NCBI RefSeq assembly: GCF_019021925.1
Contig: NZ_CP058990.1
Coordinates: forward strand, 1,046,001 to 1,110,000
DNA length: 64,000 bases
DNA from: Cellulophaga sp. HaHaR_3_176
GTDB taxonomy: Bacteria > Bacteroidota > Bacteroidia > Flavobacteriales > Flavobacteriaceae
Reading direction: 5' to 3'
Made by a program: the position numbers and the translations under genes. The notes under the pieces were generated by a model, which had not been told where the DNA came from, made no database searches, and saw only the letters and a program-made list of their open reading frames with translations. How positions within the stretch are numbered: position 1 is the first letter of the stretch; every line of letters begins with the position of its first letter. Positions 45,914 to 54,698 of the stretch are shown here, piece after piece.

Positions 45914-46669
45914 ATGGGTAAGTTTAAAGGAAAAGTAGCTGTAGTAACAGGTGGTTCAAGAGATATTGGTAAAGCAATATCTCTTAAACTTGCTAAAGAA
46001 GGAGCAAAAGTAGTTGTAAACTATAATAGTTCGGAATCTGGAGCTAATGAAACAGTAAAAGAAATAGAAGCATTCGGAGGTGAAGCTATCGCTGTTAAAG
46101 CTGATGTGTCAAATATAAATGACATTAAAAATTTAAAAGCAAAAGCTGTTGAAGCATTCGGAAATAAGGTTGATATTTTAGTAAATAATGCAGGCGGTCT
46201 TTTTGCACGTAAATCTCTTCAAGAATTAGATGAGACATTTTATGACCTAGTTATGAATGTTAATTTTAAATCTACAGTTTTTGTAATGCAAGCTTTTGAA
46301 CCTTTAATGAGTAAAGGTGCATCAATCGTAAACCTATCTTCGCAAGCAGCAAGAGATGGTGGTGGTGGTGGATCTTCATTATATGGTTCTTCAAAAGGAG
46401 CAGTAACTACATTTACTAGAGCAATGGCAAAAGAACTTGGTCCTAAAGGGATTCGAGTAAATGCGATTTGTCCTGGTTTAATAGGCACTAAGTTTCATGA
46501 TGATTTTACTGCAGATGAAATTCGTGTTAAAGTTGCGGCAGGCACTCCTTTAAGAAGAGAAGGTCAGGCAAATGAAATAGCAGATTTAGTAGCTTATTTA
46601 GCTTCTGATGAAGCATCTTTCATGACTGGTAATAATGTTGATATTAATGGTGGTTTAGCATTTAGCTAA
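45914..46669 (+). CDS. SDR oxidoreductase, candidate DEH reductase (second of pair)
   Basis: A 251-residue SDR. Its NAD(P) loop reads GGSRDIG (residues 13-19): the central glycine of GxxxGIG is Asp, which can change cofactor preference. The NNAGG, Ser (NLSSQAA), Tyr-Lys (YGSSK) and PGLIGTKF elements are present. A glycine run (RDGGGGGSS) precedes the catalytic Tyr. With the previous SDR and the next gene, KDG kinase, it fits reduction of DEH to KDG. Substrate and cofactor inferred. Confidence 0.82.
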   Translation: MGKFKGKVAVVTGGSRDIGKAISLKLAKEGAKVVVNYNSSESGANETVKEIEAFGGEAIAVKADVSNINDIKNLKAKAVEAFGNKVDILVNNAGGLFARKSLQELDETFYDLVMNVNFKSTVFVMQAFEPLMSKGASIVNLSSQAARDGGGGGSSLYGSSKGAVTTFTRAMAKELGPKGIRVNAICPGLIGTKFHDDFTADEIRVKVAAGTPLRREGQANEIADLVAYLASDEASFMTGNNVDINGGLAFS

Positions 46670-46702
46670 ATCCAAAAGTTATAAATTTTATATTTAATTA
46701 GG

Positions 46703-47749
46703 ATGAAAAAAGTAGTAACATTCGGTGAAATCATGCTTCGTTTAGCACCACAAGGTTTTTTAAGATTTTCACAAGCTAATAATTTTGACGCTATTTACGG
46801 AGGAGGAGAATCTAACGTAGCAGTTTCTTTAGCTAATTATGGCGTTCCTGTTGATTTTGTAACACGTTTACCTAAAAATGATATTGGGGAATGTGCAATG
46901 ATGGAAATGCGTAAAAGAGGTGTTGGTGTTGATAAAATAGTTTACGGTGGAGATCGTTTAGGTATCTATTTCTTAGAAACTGGAGCGGTATCTAGAGGTA
47001 GTAAAGTAGTTTATGATAGAGCACATTCTGCTATTGCAGAAATAAAATCAGGAATGATTGATTGGGATGCTGTTTTCGAAGATGTTGAATGGTTTCATTG
47101 GACAGGCATAACTCCAGCAATATCTCAAGGAGCTGCAGATGTTTGTTTAGAAGCTGTAAAAGCTGCTAGCGAAAAAGGTATTACAATATCTACAGATTTG
47201 AACTATAGAGCAAAATTGTGGAGCTATTGTGATGATGCACACAGAGAAAAAGTAATGACTGACTTGACAGCATATTGTGATGTTATTTTAGGAAATGAAG
47301 AAGATGCTGAAAAGCACTTTAACATTAAACCAGAAGGTTTAGATATTACTACTCAAGGTCATGATGTTAAAGCTGAAGCATTTTTATCAGTTTGTAAGCA
47401 AATGATGGAGAAATTTCCAAGAGCTAAAAAAGTTATTACAACTTTAAGAGGTTCTATATCTGCTTCTCATAACACATGGGCAGGTGTATTATATGATGGT
47501 AAAAAAATGTTCGAGACTCGCCAATATCAAATTACAGATATCGTAGATAGAGTTGGTGGTGGAGATTCATTTATGGGAGGTTTAATCTACGGATTATTAA
47601 AGTACCCAGAAGATGATCAAAATGCATTAGATTTTGCAGTTGCAGCATCTTGTTTAAAGCATACTATCAAAGGAGATGCTAACTTAGTTACAGTTGACGA
47701 AGTTAACAAACTTATGGGTGGTGATGCTTCTGGTAGAGTTGCTAGATAA
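46703..47749 (+). CDS. kdgK: 2-keto-3-deoxygluconate kinase (PfkB family)
   Basis: A 348-residue ribokinase-family sugar kinase: N-terminal GEIMLRLAP and YGGGESNVAVSLANYG (substrate side), and C-terminal anion-hole motif RVGGGDSFMGG with catalytic D288. It phosphorylates KDG to KDPG, the entry to the Entner-Doudoroff cleavage. Last gene of the MFS-SDR-SDR-kdgK run, closed by a terminator. Unusually, no KDPG aldolase (eda) gene follows or occurs elsewhere in the window. Confidence 0.88.
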   Translation: MKKVVTFGEIMLRLAPQGFLRFSQANNFDAIYGGGESNVAVSLANYGVPVDFVTRLPKNDIGECAMMEMRKRGVGVDKIVYGGDRLGIYFLETGAVSRGSKVVYDRAHSAIAEIKSGMIDWDAVFEDVEWFHWTGITPAISQGAADVCLEAVKAASEKGITISTDLNYRAKLWSYCDDAHREKVMTDLTAYCDVILGNEEDAEKHFNIKPEGLDITTQGHDVKAEAFLSVCKQMMEKFPRAKKVITTLRGSISASHNTWAGVLYDGKKMFETRQYQITDIVDRVGGGDSFMGGLIYGLLKYPEDDQNALDFAVAASCLKHTIKGDANLVTVDEVNKLMGGDASGRVAR

Positions 47750-47778
47750 ATTTAAATTAGTTTGAGTTAATTAATTAT

Positions 47779-47822
47779 GGTGCTTAAGTAATGATTCATT
47801 TTGTTGTTTAAGCACCTTTTTT
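47779..47822 (+). terminator. terminator of the alginate catabolic operon
   Basis: 9-bp stem GGTGCTTAA / TTAAGCACC with a 20-base loop, followed by six T. It ends the MFS-to-kdgK transcript before the PFK gene. Confidence 0.78.
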
Positions 47823-47967
47823 GTACCATTAACTCAATTAAATAGGTTTTAGTAAGTGTTATTAAAGCTTTCGAAAATTTATATTATATAACTTAAAATA
47901 CGTGTATTAGTGTGCAATCATTATTGTTGCATATTTTTTAAAGAATAAAACCTAAGTATTAAAATTA

Positions 47968-49188
47968 ATGATGGCTAAAAAATCTATTTTAATTATTTGT
48001 GGCGGAGGTCCAGCTCCAGGAATAAATGCAGTAATAAGTACAGTTGCTAAAATATTTCTAAAAGATGGGTATCGAGTAATTGGGTTGCATGAAGGTTTTA
48101 AAGGTCTTTTTTCTGAAGAACCTAAAATAAAAGAATTCAATTTTGATCATGCAGATCGTATTTTTAGTAGAGGTGGCTCTACGTTAGTAATGAGTAGATT
48201 TAAACCTACTGATGAAAAATTAAACACGAAATTATTTTTAGATAATAATGTAAAATTATTGGTTAGTATAGGAGGCGATGATACTGCTTCTACAGCTAAT
48301 CGAATTACAGATTATTTATTAAAAGATAATATTTCCATATCTAATATTCACGTACCTAAAACTATAGATAATGATTTGCCTTTGCCTGATAGAAATCCAA
48401 CATTCGGTTTTCATTCAGCTAAAGACGAAGGTGTACGTATAGGAAATACAACATATGAAGATGCCCGTACTAGTCAAAACTGGTTTGTAATGAGTACTAT
48501 GGGAAGATCTGCAGGGCATTTAGCATTTGGAATTGCAACAAGTTGTCATTTTCCAATGTTAGTTATTCCTGAAATGTTTGAAAAAACAAATATCACTTTT
48601 GATAAAGTGATACGATTGATAATTTCATCAATCATAAAAAGAAAAATAGAAAATATAAATTACGGCGTAGCTTTAATTAGCGAAGGTGTTTTTCATATTT
48701 TACCAGATTCTGAATTAGATAAATGCGATATTAATTTCACATATGACGATCATGGTCACCCTGAACTTGGTAACGTGAGTAAGTCTCATATTTTTAATAT
48801 GTTACTTCAAACAAAATTGAAAGAGTTAGGTATTGATATTAAAAGTAGACCAGTTGAATTAGGATATGAATTACGTTGTTGTAGACCTATTGGCTTTGAT
48901 CTTACATTATGTACCTTATTAGGTTTAGGAGTTAAAAAAATGTTTGATGAAGGTGTTACTGGCTGTATCGTAACCGCAAATTCAAAAGGAGAAATTACAC
49001 CATTATTCTTATCTGATTTAAAAGGAGAAGATGGGAAAATAGCTCCAAGGCTAGTTGATGTTAATTCTGAATTTGCTCAATTATGTTTTCAAAATTTACA
49101 TTACTTGCAAGAAGAGGATTATGAGAAAGCTAAAGTCTACCTTAAAAATCCTGAAGCATATGATTTTAATAAGATTCTTACAGAATAA
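47968..49188 (+). CDS. phosphofructokinase family, PPi-type active-site signature
   Basis: A 406-residue PfkA-superfamily enzyme. The phosphoryl-donor loop is GGDD (residues 102-105; ATP enzymes have GGDGS) and the catalytic segment is PKTIDND (130-136; ATP enzymes have PGTIDND). Asp and Lys at these places mark pyrophosphate-dependent enzymes, which run reversibly between fructose 6-phosphate and fructose 1,6-bisphosphate. MGRSAGHLAFG and the C-terminal block are also of this type. It stands between the alginate operon and an Nramp-like gene (55 bp). A reversible PFK would help gluconeogenesis on uronates, which yield triose; that role is inferred. Start could also be the second Met at 47971. 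Confidence 0.85.
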   Translation: MMAKKSILIICGGGPAPGINAVISTVAKIFLKDGYRVIGLHEGFKGLFSEEPKIKEFNFDHADRIFSRGGSTLVMSRFKPTDEKLNTKLFLDNNVKLLVSIGGDDTASTANRITDYLLKDNISISNIHVPKTIDNDLPLPDRNPTFGFHSAKDEGVRIGNTTYEDARTSQNWFVMSTMGRSAGHLAFGIATSCHFPMLVIPEMFEKTNITFDKVIRLIISSIIKRKIENINYGVALISEGVFHILPDSELDKCDINFTYDDHGHPELGNVSKSHIFNMLLQTKLKELGIDIKSRPVELGYELRCCRPIGFDLTLCTLLGLGVKKMFDEGVTGCIVTANSKGEITPLFLSDLKGEDGKIAPRLVDVNSEFAQLCFQNLHYLQEEDYEKAKVYLKNPEAYDFNKILTE

Positions 49189-49243
49189 TAGTCTACTTAT
49201 AATCATATTGAAAATACATTTTTAATTAATAAAATAGAATGAC

Positions 49244-50521
49244 ATGAAAACAGAACCAGTAGTTAAAAAATCAATTTTAAAAAAAATTTTAGCACTAGTT
49301 TTGGCATTCGGCCCCGGTATATTTGCAATAGGTTATACTATTGGTACAGGTAGTGTAACATCTATGATTGTAGCAGGTAGTACCTACGGTATGCAATTAT
49401 TATGGGTTTTATTATTAAGTTGTGTTTTTTCAGGCTTATTAATGTATGCTTATGGTAACTTTGCTTTAGTTACTGGTGAAACTGCTTTATTTGCCTTTAA
49501 AAAGCATTTAAAATGGGGGAAATTAATAGCTATATTAATTATTATAGGCATTTCATTTGGTCAATGGAATTCACTAATGGGAATTTTGGGGATTTCATCA
49601 ACTATAATATTCGAGATTTTTGTTTTATACTTTCCTAATTTAGAGGCTTATAAATATGAAACTGTATTAACCGTAGCAATTGTCGTTATTGGTATTATGT
49701 ACTGTTTATTGTTAGTAGGTAAATATACTTTCTTTGAAAAAATATTAGTGATTTTTGTTACTATAATGGGGTTGTCTTTTATAATCTCTTTATTTATGGT
49801 GTACCCGTTACCAATAGAAGTAGCACAAGGATTAATACCATCAATACCTCAGGTAGAAGGAGGGAAAATGATGGTAGCAGCATTTGTTGGTACGACAATG
49901 GCATCAGCAACATTTTTATCACGCCCATTATTTGTTAAAGGAAAAGGTTGGAATATTAAAAACTTAAAACAACAAAAACAAGATGCTATTGTAGCTGCTT
50001 GTTTGGTATTTGCAATTAGCGCAGCTGTTATGGCAGTTGCTTGTGGGGCACTTTATCATGATGGTGAGCCTGTAACGCAAGTAATAGATATGGTAAATAC
50101 GTTGGAACCCGTAGCAGGTAAATTTGCTTTAACACTATTTTTCTTCGGGTCATTAAGTGCTGGTTTATCATCTATTTTTCCATGTCTATTAATAGCTCCT
50201 ATTTTATTAGCAGATTACCAATCGGGAGAATTAGATACAAGTTCTAAACAATTTAGAATTATTACAGCTTTTGCAAGTTTATTTGCTTTAATTGTACCCG
50301 TTTTTGGAGCTAATCCTATTGAAATGCAAATACTTTCTCAAGTGTTTAATGTGTTTGTACTGCCATTAGTTATAGTAGGGGCACTTTTTCTTATTAATAA
50401 TAAAAAATTAATGAAAGAATATAAAGCAGGTCTCTTTTTAAATATTGGTTTGTTTGCCGCACTTTTCTTTTCTCTAGTTATTTCATACAATGGTGTAATT
50501 GCTATTTTTGAATACTTTTAA
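49244..50521 (+). CDS. Nramp-fold transporter lacking the metal-binding motifs
   Basis: A 425-residue inner-membrane protein with about 11 helices. Similarity to Nramp/MntH is plain in the first helix (FGPGIFAIGY) and in AGSTYGMQLLWV right after it. The metal-binding DPGN of helix 1 is GTGS (residues 34-37), and the MPHN of helix 6 is MASA (218-221), so only the Met is kept. Transport of Mn2+/Fe2+ by the usual mechanism is therefore unlikely. Its place next to a sugar-phosphate enzyme and the alginate operon suggests an organic acid or sugar-acid substrate, but this is inference. Confidence 0.8.
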   Translation: MKTEPVVKKSILKKILALVLAFGPGIFAIGYTIGTGSVTSMIVAGSTYGMQLLWVLLLSCVFSGLLMYAYGNFALVTGETALFAFKKHLKWGKLIAILIIIGISFGQWNSLMGILGISSTIIFEIFVLYFPNLEAYKYETVLTVAIVVIGIMYCLLLVGKYTFFEKILVIFVTIMGLSFIISLFMVYPLPIEVAQGLIPSIPQVEGGKMMVAAFVGTTMASATFLSRPLFVKGKGWNIKNLKQQKQDAIVAACLVFAISAAVMAVACGALYHDGEPVTQVIDMVNTLEPVAGKFALTLFFFGSLSAGLSSIFPCLLIAPILLADYQSGELDTSSKQFRIITAFASLFALIVPVFGANPIEMQILSQVFNVFVLPLVIVGALFLINNKKLMKEYKAGLFLNIGLFAALFFSLVISYNGVIAIFEYF

Positions 50522-50571
50522 TTAGTATGAGGAACTTTAAAATTAAAACTCATAGTTAAAATACAAGTTGC

Positions 50572-50579
50572 TACATTTG
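50572..50579 (+). promoter_or_regulatory. candidate -7 promoter box for the dus gene
   Basis: TACATTTG matches TAnnTTTG exactly, 18 bp before the ATG at 50598. Confidence 0.4.
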
Positions 50580-50597
50580 CATTTAATTTAAAAACTA

Positions 50598-51548
50598 ATG
50601 AGTTTTACTCTTTTATCTTCTCCCTTACAGGGGTTTACCGATTTTCGTTTTCGTAACGCTTTTCATCACTATTTTGGAGGGGTTGATACTTTTTATGCAC
50701 CATATATTCGATTAGATGGTAAATTAAAAATAAAATCATCATACCAAAGAGATTTACAATTAGAGAATAATACAACTTTAAATGTAATACCACAGGTGAT
50801 GACTAATGATGCTGATGAGTTTCTGTTTGTTGTAAAATATATTCAAGAATTAGGATATAAAGAACTGAATTGGAATTTAGGTTGTCCTTATCCAATGGTT
50901 ACAAAACGAGGAATGGGTTCCGGTTTGGTAAAAGAATCAGATAAAATAGACCATATTTTAGAACGTGTGCATGCTGAAACTAATGTAGTTGTTTCTATGA
51001 AAATGCGAATGGGATATGAAAATAGCTCCGAGATTTTAGATACATTTCCTGTTTTAGAAAAATATCCAATAAAAAATATAGCTATTCATGCTCGAATAGG
51101 CAAGCAGTTATATAAAGGTGGTGTAGATTTAGATGCTTTTCAACGTTGTGTAGAAAGTACTTCTCATAAGTTATATTATAACGGCGACATTACAACTGTA
51201 AACAAGTTTAAAGAAATGCAAGAACGTTTTCCTAGCATCGATCATTGGATGATTGGTCGAGGACTTATTGCTGATCCATTTTTACCCAGTATGATAAAAG
51301 AAAATACTATAGAATATCCTGAAAATAGGCTTGAAATATTTAAAGAATTTCATGATACTATTTATCAGCAATATGATGAATTTTTATCAGGGCCAACACC
51401 TATAAAAATGAAAATGCTTGGTTTTTGGGAGTTTTTCTCACAATCATTTTCAAACCCTCAAAAAACATATAAGGCTATTAAAAAAGCAGGTAACCCAAGA
51501 GCTTATCAAAGTGCGGTTAGCGAAATTTTAAAGCAAGAAAAAAGATGA
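50598..51548 (+). CDS. tRNA-dihydrouridine synthase family protein
   Basis: A 316-residue FMN-dependent TIM-barrel enzyme that reduces uridines in tRNA loops. SPLQGFTDFRFRN at the start binds FMN, and the catalytic cysteine is C96 in NWNLGCPYPM; MKMRMGYEN and the IGRGLIADPFL phosphate loop complete the Dus pattern. Short for DusB-type enzymes and closer to the DusC/DusA-like sort found in Bacteroidota. It has its own candidate -7 box and does not belong to the preceding unit. Confidence 0.85.
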   Translation: MSFTLLSSPLQGFTDFRFRNAFHHYFGGVDTFYAPYIRLDGKLKIKSSYQRDLQLENNTTLNVIPQVMTNDADEFLFVVKYIQELGYKELNWNLGCPYPMVTKRGMGSGLVKESDKIDHILERVHAETNVVVSMKMRMGYENSSEILDTFPVLEKYPIKNIAIHARIGKQLYKGGVDLDAFQRCVESTSHKLYYNGDITTVNKFKEMQERFPSIDHWMIGRGLIADPFLPSMIKENTIEYPENRLEIFKEFHDTIYQQYDEFLSGPTPIKMKMLGFWEFFSQSFSNPQKTYKAIKKAGNPRAYQSAVSEILKQEKR

Positions 51549-51579
51549 TGTTACAACGTTCTTTCTTTAATGGTATGAT

Positions 51580-51587
51580 TACCTTTG
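51580..51587 (+). promoter_or_regulatory. candidate -7 promoter box for the radical SAM gene
   Basis: TACCTTTG matches TAnnTTTG and lies 22 bp before the TTG start at 51610, which supports that unusual start codon. Confidence 0.4.
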
Positions 51588-51609
51588 TCCCTTATTTTTA
51601 GATAGTATT

Positions 51610-53799
51610 TTGAAAGACCTTTTACTTATAACTCCACCTTTTACACAGTTAAATACGCCGTACCCAGCTACCGCTTATTTAAAAGGGTTTCTGAATACAA
51701 AAAACATTTCGAGCTTTCAAATTGATTTGGGTATCGAGGTGATTCTAAATATTTTTTCAAAAGAAGAATTAGAAAACATTTTCAATTTTGCATTTGAAAA
51801 TAATACGATTATTACAGAAAATTGCGAACGTATATATGCTCTAAAGGATTCATATTTAGAAACAATTAATGCCATTATATCTTTTCTTCAAGGAAAAAAT
51901 CAAACTTTTGCTAGACAAATTTGTACCGAAGGCTTTTTACCAGAAGCATCTCGTTTTGAACAATTAGACGATTTAGATTGGGCTTTTGGAGCTATGGGTT
52001 TACAAGATAAAGCTAAGCATTTAGCTACCTTATATTTAGAAGATGTTTCAGATTTTATTGTAGAATGTGTAGATGCTAATTTTGGATTTAGTAGGTATGC
52101 AGAACGCTTAGGTAGAAGTGCTAATTCTTTTGATGAGTTATACGATTTTTTGCAAAATGATCTTACTTATATTGATGAAATAAGTATTGAAATTTTAGAG
52201 AAACATATTCAAAACGTTAAACCTAAATTAGTTTGTTTTTCTATACCTTTTCCTGGTAACTTATACAGTGCTTTTAGGTGTGCACAGTATTTAAAAGCAA
52301 CGTACCCTGATTTAAAAATAGGAATGGGAGGTGGTTTTCCAAATACAGAACTACGCTCAATTACTGATACACGTGTATTTGATTTTTTTGATTACATCAC
52401 GCTTGATGATGGAGAATTACCAATAGAACTTGTCGCAAATTCTATTTTAAACCCTTCAGATAATGATGAATACAAGAGGACTTTTCTATTAGAAGATACA
52501 AAAGTTGTTTATAAAAATACGACTTCAAAAGCAGATTATAAACAAAGCCAAGTAGGTACACCAGATTACTCTAATTTACTATTAGATCAATATATTTCTG
52601 TGATAGAAATTGCGAATCCTATGCATAGTTTATGGAGTGATGGCCGTTGGAATAAATTAACAATGGCTCATGGATGTTATTGGGGTAAATGTACTTTTTG
52701 TGACATTTCGTTAGATTATATTAAAGTTTACGAACCAATTGCAGCTAAACTTCTAGTAGATAGAATGGAGCAGTTGATTGAACAGACAAATGAAAATGGA
52801 TTTCATTTTGTTGATGAGGCAGCCCCACCTTCATTAATGAAGGCTTTAGCTATTGAAATTATTCAAAGAAAGTTAACTGTTACATGGTGGACGAATATTC
52901 GTTTCGAGAAAAATTTCACAAATGACCTTTGTAAATTATTAAAAGCTTCAGGTTGTATTGCTGTTTCTGGTGGTTTAGAAGTAGCCTCTGACCGGTTATT
53001 AAAATTGATAGATAAAGGAGTAACTGTTGAACAAGTAGCTCAGGTAACACGTAATTTTACGGAATCAAATATAATGGTGCACTCGTATTTAATGTACGGA
53101 TATCCAACGCAAACAGTACAAGAAACTGTTGATAGTTTAGAAATGGTTCGCCAGCTTTTTGAACTAGGAGTTTTACAGTCTGGTTTTTGGCATCAATTTG
53201 CATTAACAGCGCATAGTCCTGTAGGTTTAAATCCTTCTGAATACGGTATTATACCCGATTATAAGAATATTACTTTTGCGAATAACGATATTGACTTTAA
53301 AGATACTACAGGAATTGACCATAGTAAATTTAGTTTTGGGTTAAAAAAATCACTCTTTAATTATATGCATGGTATTGCGTTTGAATTGCCATTAGATGAG
53401 TGGTTTGATTTTAAAATACCTCAAACAAGTATACCTTATAATTTTATAGAGCAAAGTCTTAATTCTGATTTAGATTTTACAATAAAACCTACAGCTAAAA
53501 TTGTATGGTTAGGAGGGATGCCTATTATAGAGGAATTTTCTAAATCAAAAAAAGGTAATACTTGGGAGATGCTGAAAATGACGTTTCATAATAAAAAAAG
53601 TACAGTAACAATTTCTGTAGATAAAGAGAAAGGGCATTGGTTCATCAAACAATTAGAAGTACTTATGTTACAGGACAAGAAACTAATTTCATTTAAAGAG
53701 TTAAAATCAGACTTTGAGCAACAATTTGATGATTTTGAACTTTTTTGGTTTTCAAAACCTATAAATAACTTAAAAGAAATAGGACTTTTAGCTGTTTAA
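51610..53799 (+). CDS. radical SAM protein with B12-binding-like N-terminal domain
   Basis: A 729-residue protein starting with TTG (51610); MKDLLLITPPFTQLNTPYPA is the usual beginning of this family and no nearby ATG fits. The N-terminal region (about 1-300) resembles a cobalamin-binding Rossmann fold (VCFSIPFPGNLYSAF, IGMGGGFPN) but shows no DxHxxG motif. The radical SAM domain has cysteines C356, C361 and C364 in GCYWGKCTFC, spaced CX4CX2C instead of the standard CX3CX2C. VSGGLEVASDRLL and MYGYPTQT are further radical-SAM blocks. The C-terminal 200 residues are unassigned. Substrate unknown; monocistronic. Confidence 0.85.
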   Translation: MKDLLLITPPFTQLNTPYPATAYLKGFLNTKNISSFQIDLGIEVILNIFSKEELENIFNFAFENNTIITENCERIYALKDSYLETINAIISFLQGKNQTFARQICTEGFLPEASRFEQLDDLDWAFGAMGLQDKAKHLATLYLEDVSDFIVECVDANFGFSRYAERLGRSANSFDELYDFLQNDLTYIDEISIEILEKHIQNVKPKLVCFSIPFPGNLYSAFRCAQYLKATYPDLKIGMGGGFPNTELRSITDTRVFDFFDYITLDDGELPIELVANSILNPSDNDEYKRTFLLEDTKVVYKNTTSKADYKQSQVGTPDYSNLLLDQYISVIEIANPMHSLWSDGRWNKLTMAHGCYWGKCTFCDISLDYIKVYEPIAAKLLVDRMEQLIEQTNENGFHFVDEAAPPSLMKALAIEIIQRKLTVTWWTNIRFEKNFTNDLCKLLKASGCIAVSGGLEVASDRLLKLIDKGVTVEQVAQVTRNFTESNIMVHSYLMYGYPTQTVQETVDSLEMVRQLFELGVLQSGFWHQFALTAHSPVGLNPSEYGIIPDYKNITFANNDIDFKDTTGIDHSKFSFGLKKSLFNYMHGIAFELPLDEWFDFKIPQTSIPYNFIEQSLNSDLDFTIKPTAKIVWLGGMPIIEEFSKSKKGNTWEMLKMTFHNKKSTVTISVDKEKGHWFIKQLEVLMLQDKKLISFKELKSDFEQQFDDFELFWFSKPINNLKEIGLLAV

Positions 53800-53845
53800 G
53801 TATAAAGTTGTAAATACAAATAATACACCACAATTAATTATAGCA

Positions 53846-54691
53846 ATGGATATTAAAAAGACTTTTAAATTTATGGTGTTAAGTACCTTGTCTTTTACGT
53901 TTATGAACTCATTCGTAAAATACTTGTCACACTTACCAGCCTATGAATTGGTATTTTTTAGATCGTTAGGCACTTTAATATTAACAATGTCATATTTAAA
54001 GTACCATAAAATATCAATGTTAGGTACTAAAAGAAAGTTATTGCTTTTGAGAAGTTTAGCAGGTGTAACATCAATGACTTTATATTTTTTATCTTTAAAA
54101 TATTTAACACTTGGTACAGCAGTTTCATTACGTTATATCGCCCCGATATTTGCGGCTGTTTTTGCTGTTTTTATTTTAAAAGAAAAAGTAAAACCTATAC
54201 AATGGTTGTTTTTTGCATTCGCATTTTGTGGTGTTTTAATTTTAAAAGGCTTTGATGGCGCAACTGATGGCTTTGGTTTATTCTTAGTAATTCTATCCGC
54301 TTTTTTTAGTGGTTTTGTGTATATAACACTTAATATGATTGGTAAAAGTGAACACCCTGTTGTTGTCGTTAATTTCTTCATGTTTGTAGCTACAGTTGTT
54401 GGTGGTGTCTTAAGTATTTTCACTTGGAAAAGTCCACAGGGTATAGAATGGCTTTTATTATCATGTATGGGTGTATTTGGCTATTTTGGTCAATTATATA
54501 TGACTAAAGCATTTCAATCTGCTTCGACAACACAAGCAGCTCCACTTAAATATATAGAAGTATTATTTGCTGTAACCGTAGGTCTTATTTGGTTTAAAGA
54601 AGTTTATACATTGTGGAGCTTGTTAGGTATTGTAATGATTGTTTGTGGCTTAGCTTTAAACGCTTTGTACAAGGGTAAAAAGAAAGCATAA
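53846..54691 (+). CDS. EamA (DMT) family permease
   Basis: A 281-residue inner-membrane protein with ten helices formed by two EamA repeats (about 5-135 and 145-280). The marks are YELVFFRSLGTLI in the first repeat and TTQAAPLKYIEVLFAVTVGLIWFKE in the second. DMT permeases export amino acids, metabolites or act as S-adenosylmethionine transporters; the substrate is unknown. 46 bp after the radical SAM gene and convergent, by 7 bp, with an outer-membrane protein gene. Confidence 0.85.
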   Translation: MDIKKTFKFMVLSTLSFTFMNSFVKYLSHLPAYELVFFRSLGTLILTMSYLKYHKISMLGTKRKLLLLRSLAGVTSMTLYFLSLKYLTLGTAVSLRYIAPIFAAVFAVFILKEKVKPIQWLFFAFAFCGVLILKGFDGATDGFGLFLVILSAFFSGFVYITLNMIGKSEHPVVVVNFFMFVATVVGGVLSIFTWKSPQGIEWLLLSCMGVFGYFGQLYMTKAFQSASTTQAAPLKYIEVLFAVTVGLIWFKEVYTLWSLLGIVMIVCGLALNALYKGKKKA

Positions 54692-54698
54692 TCAAATA

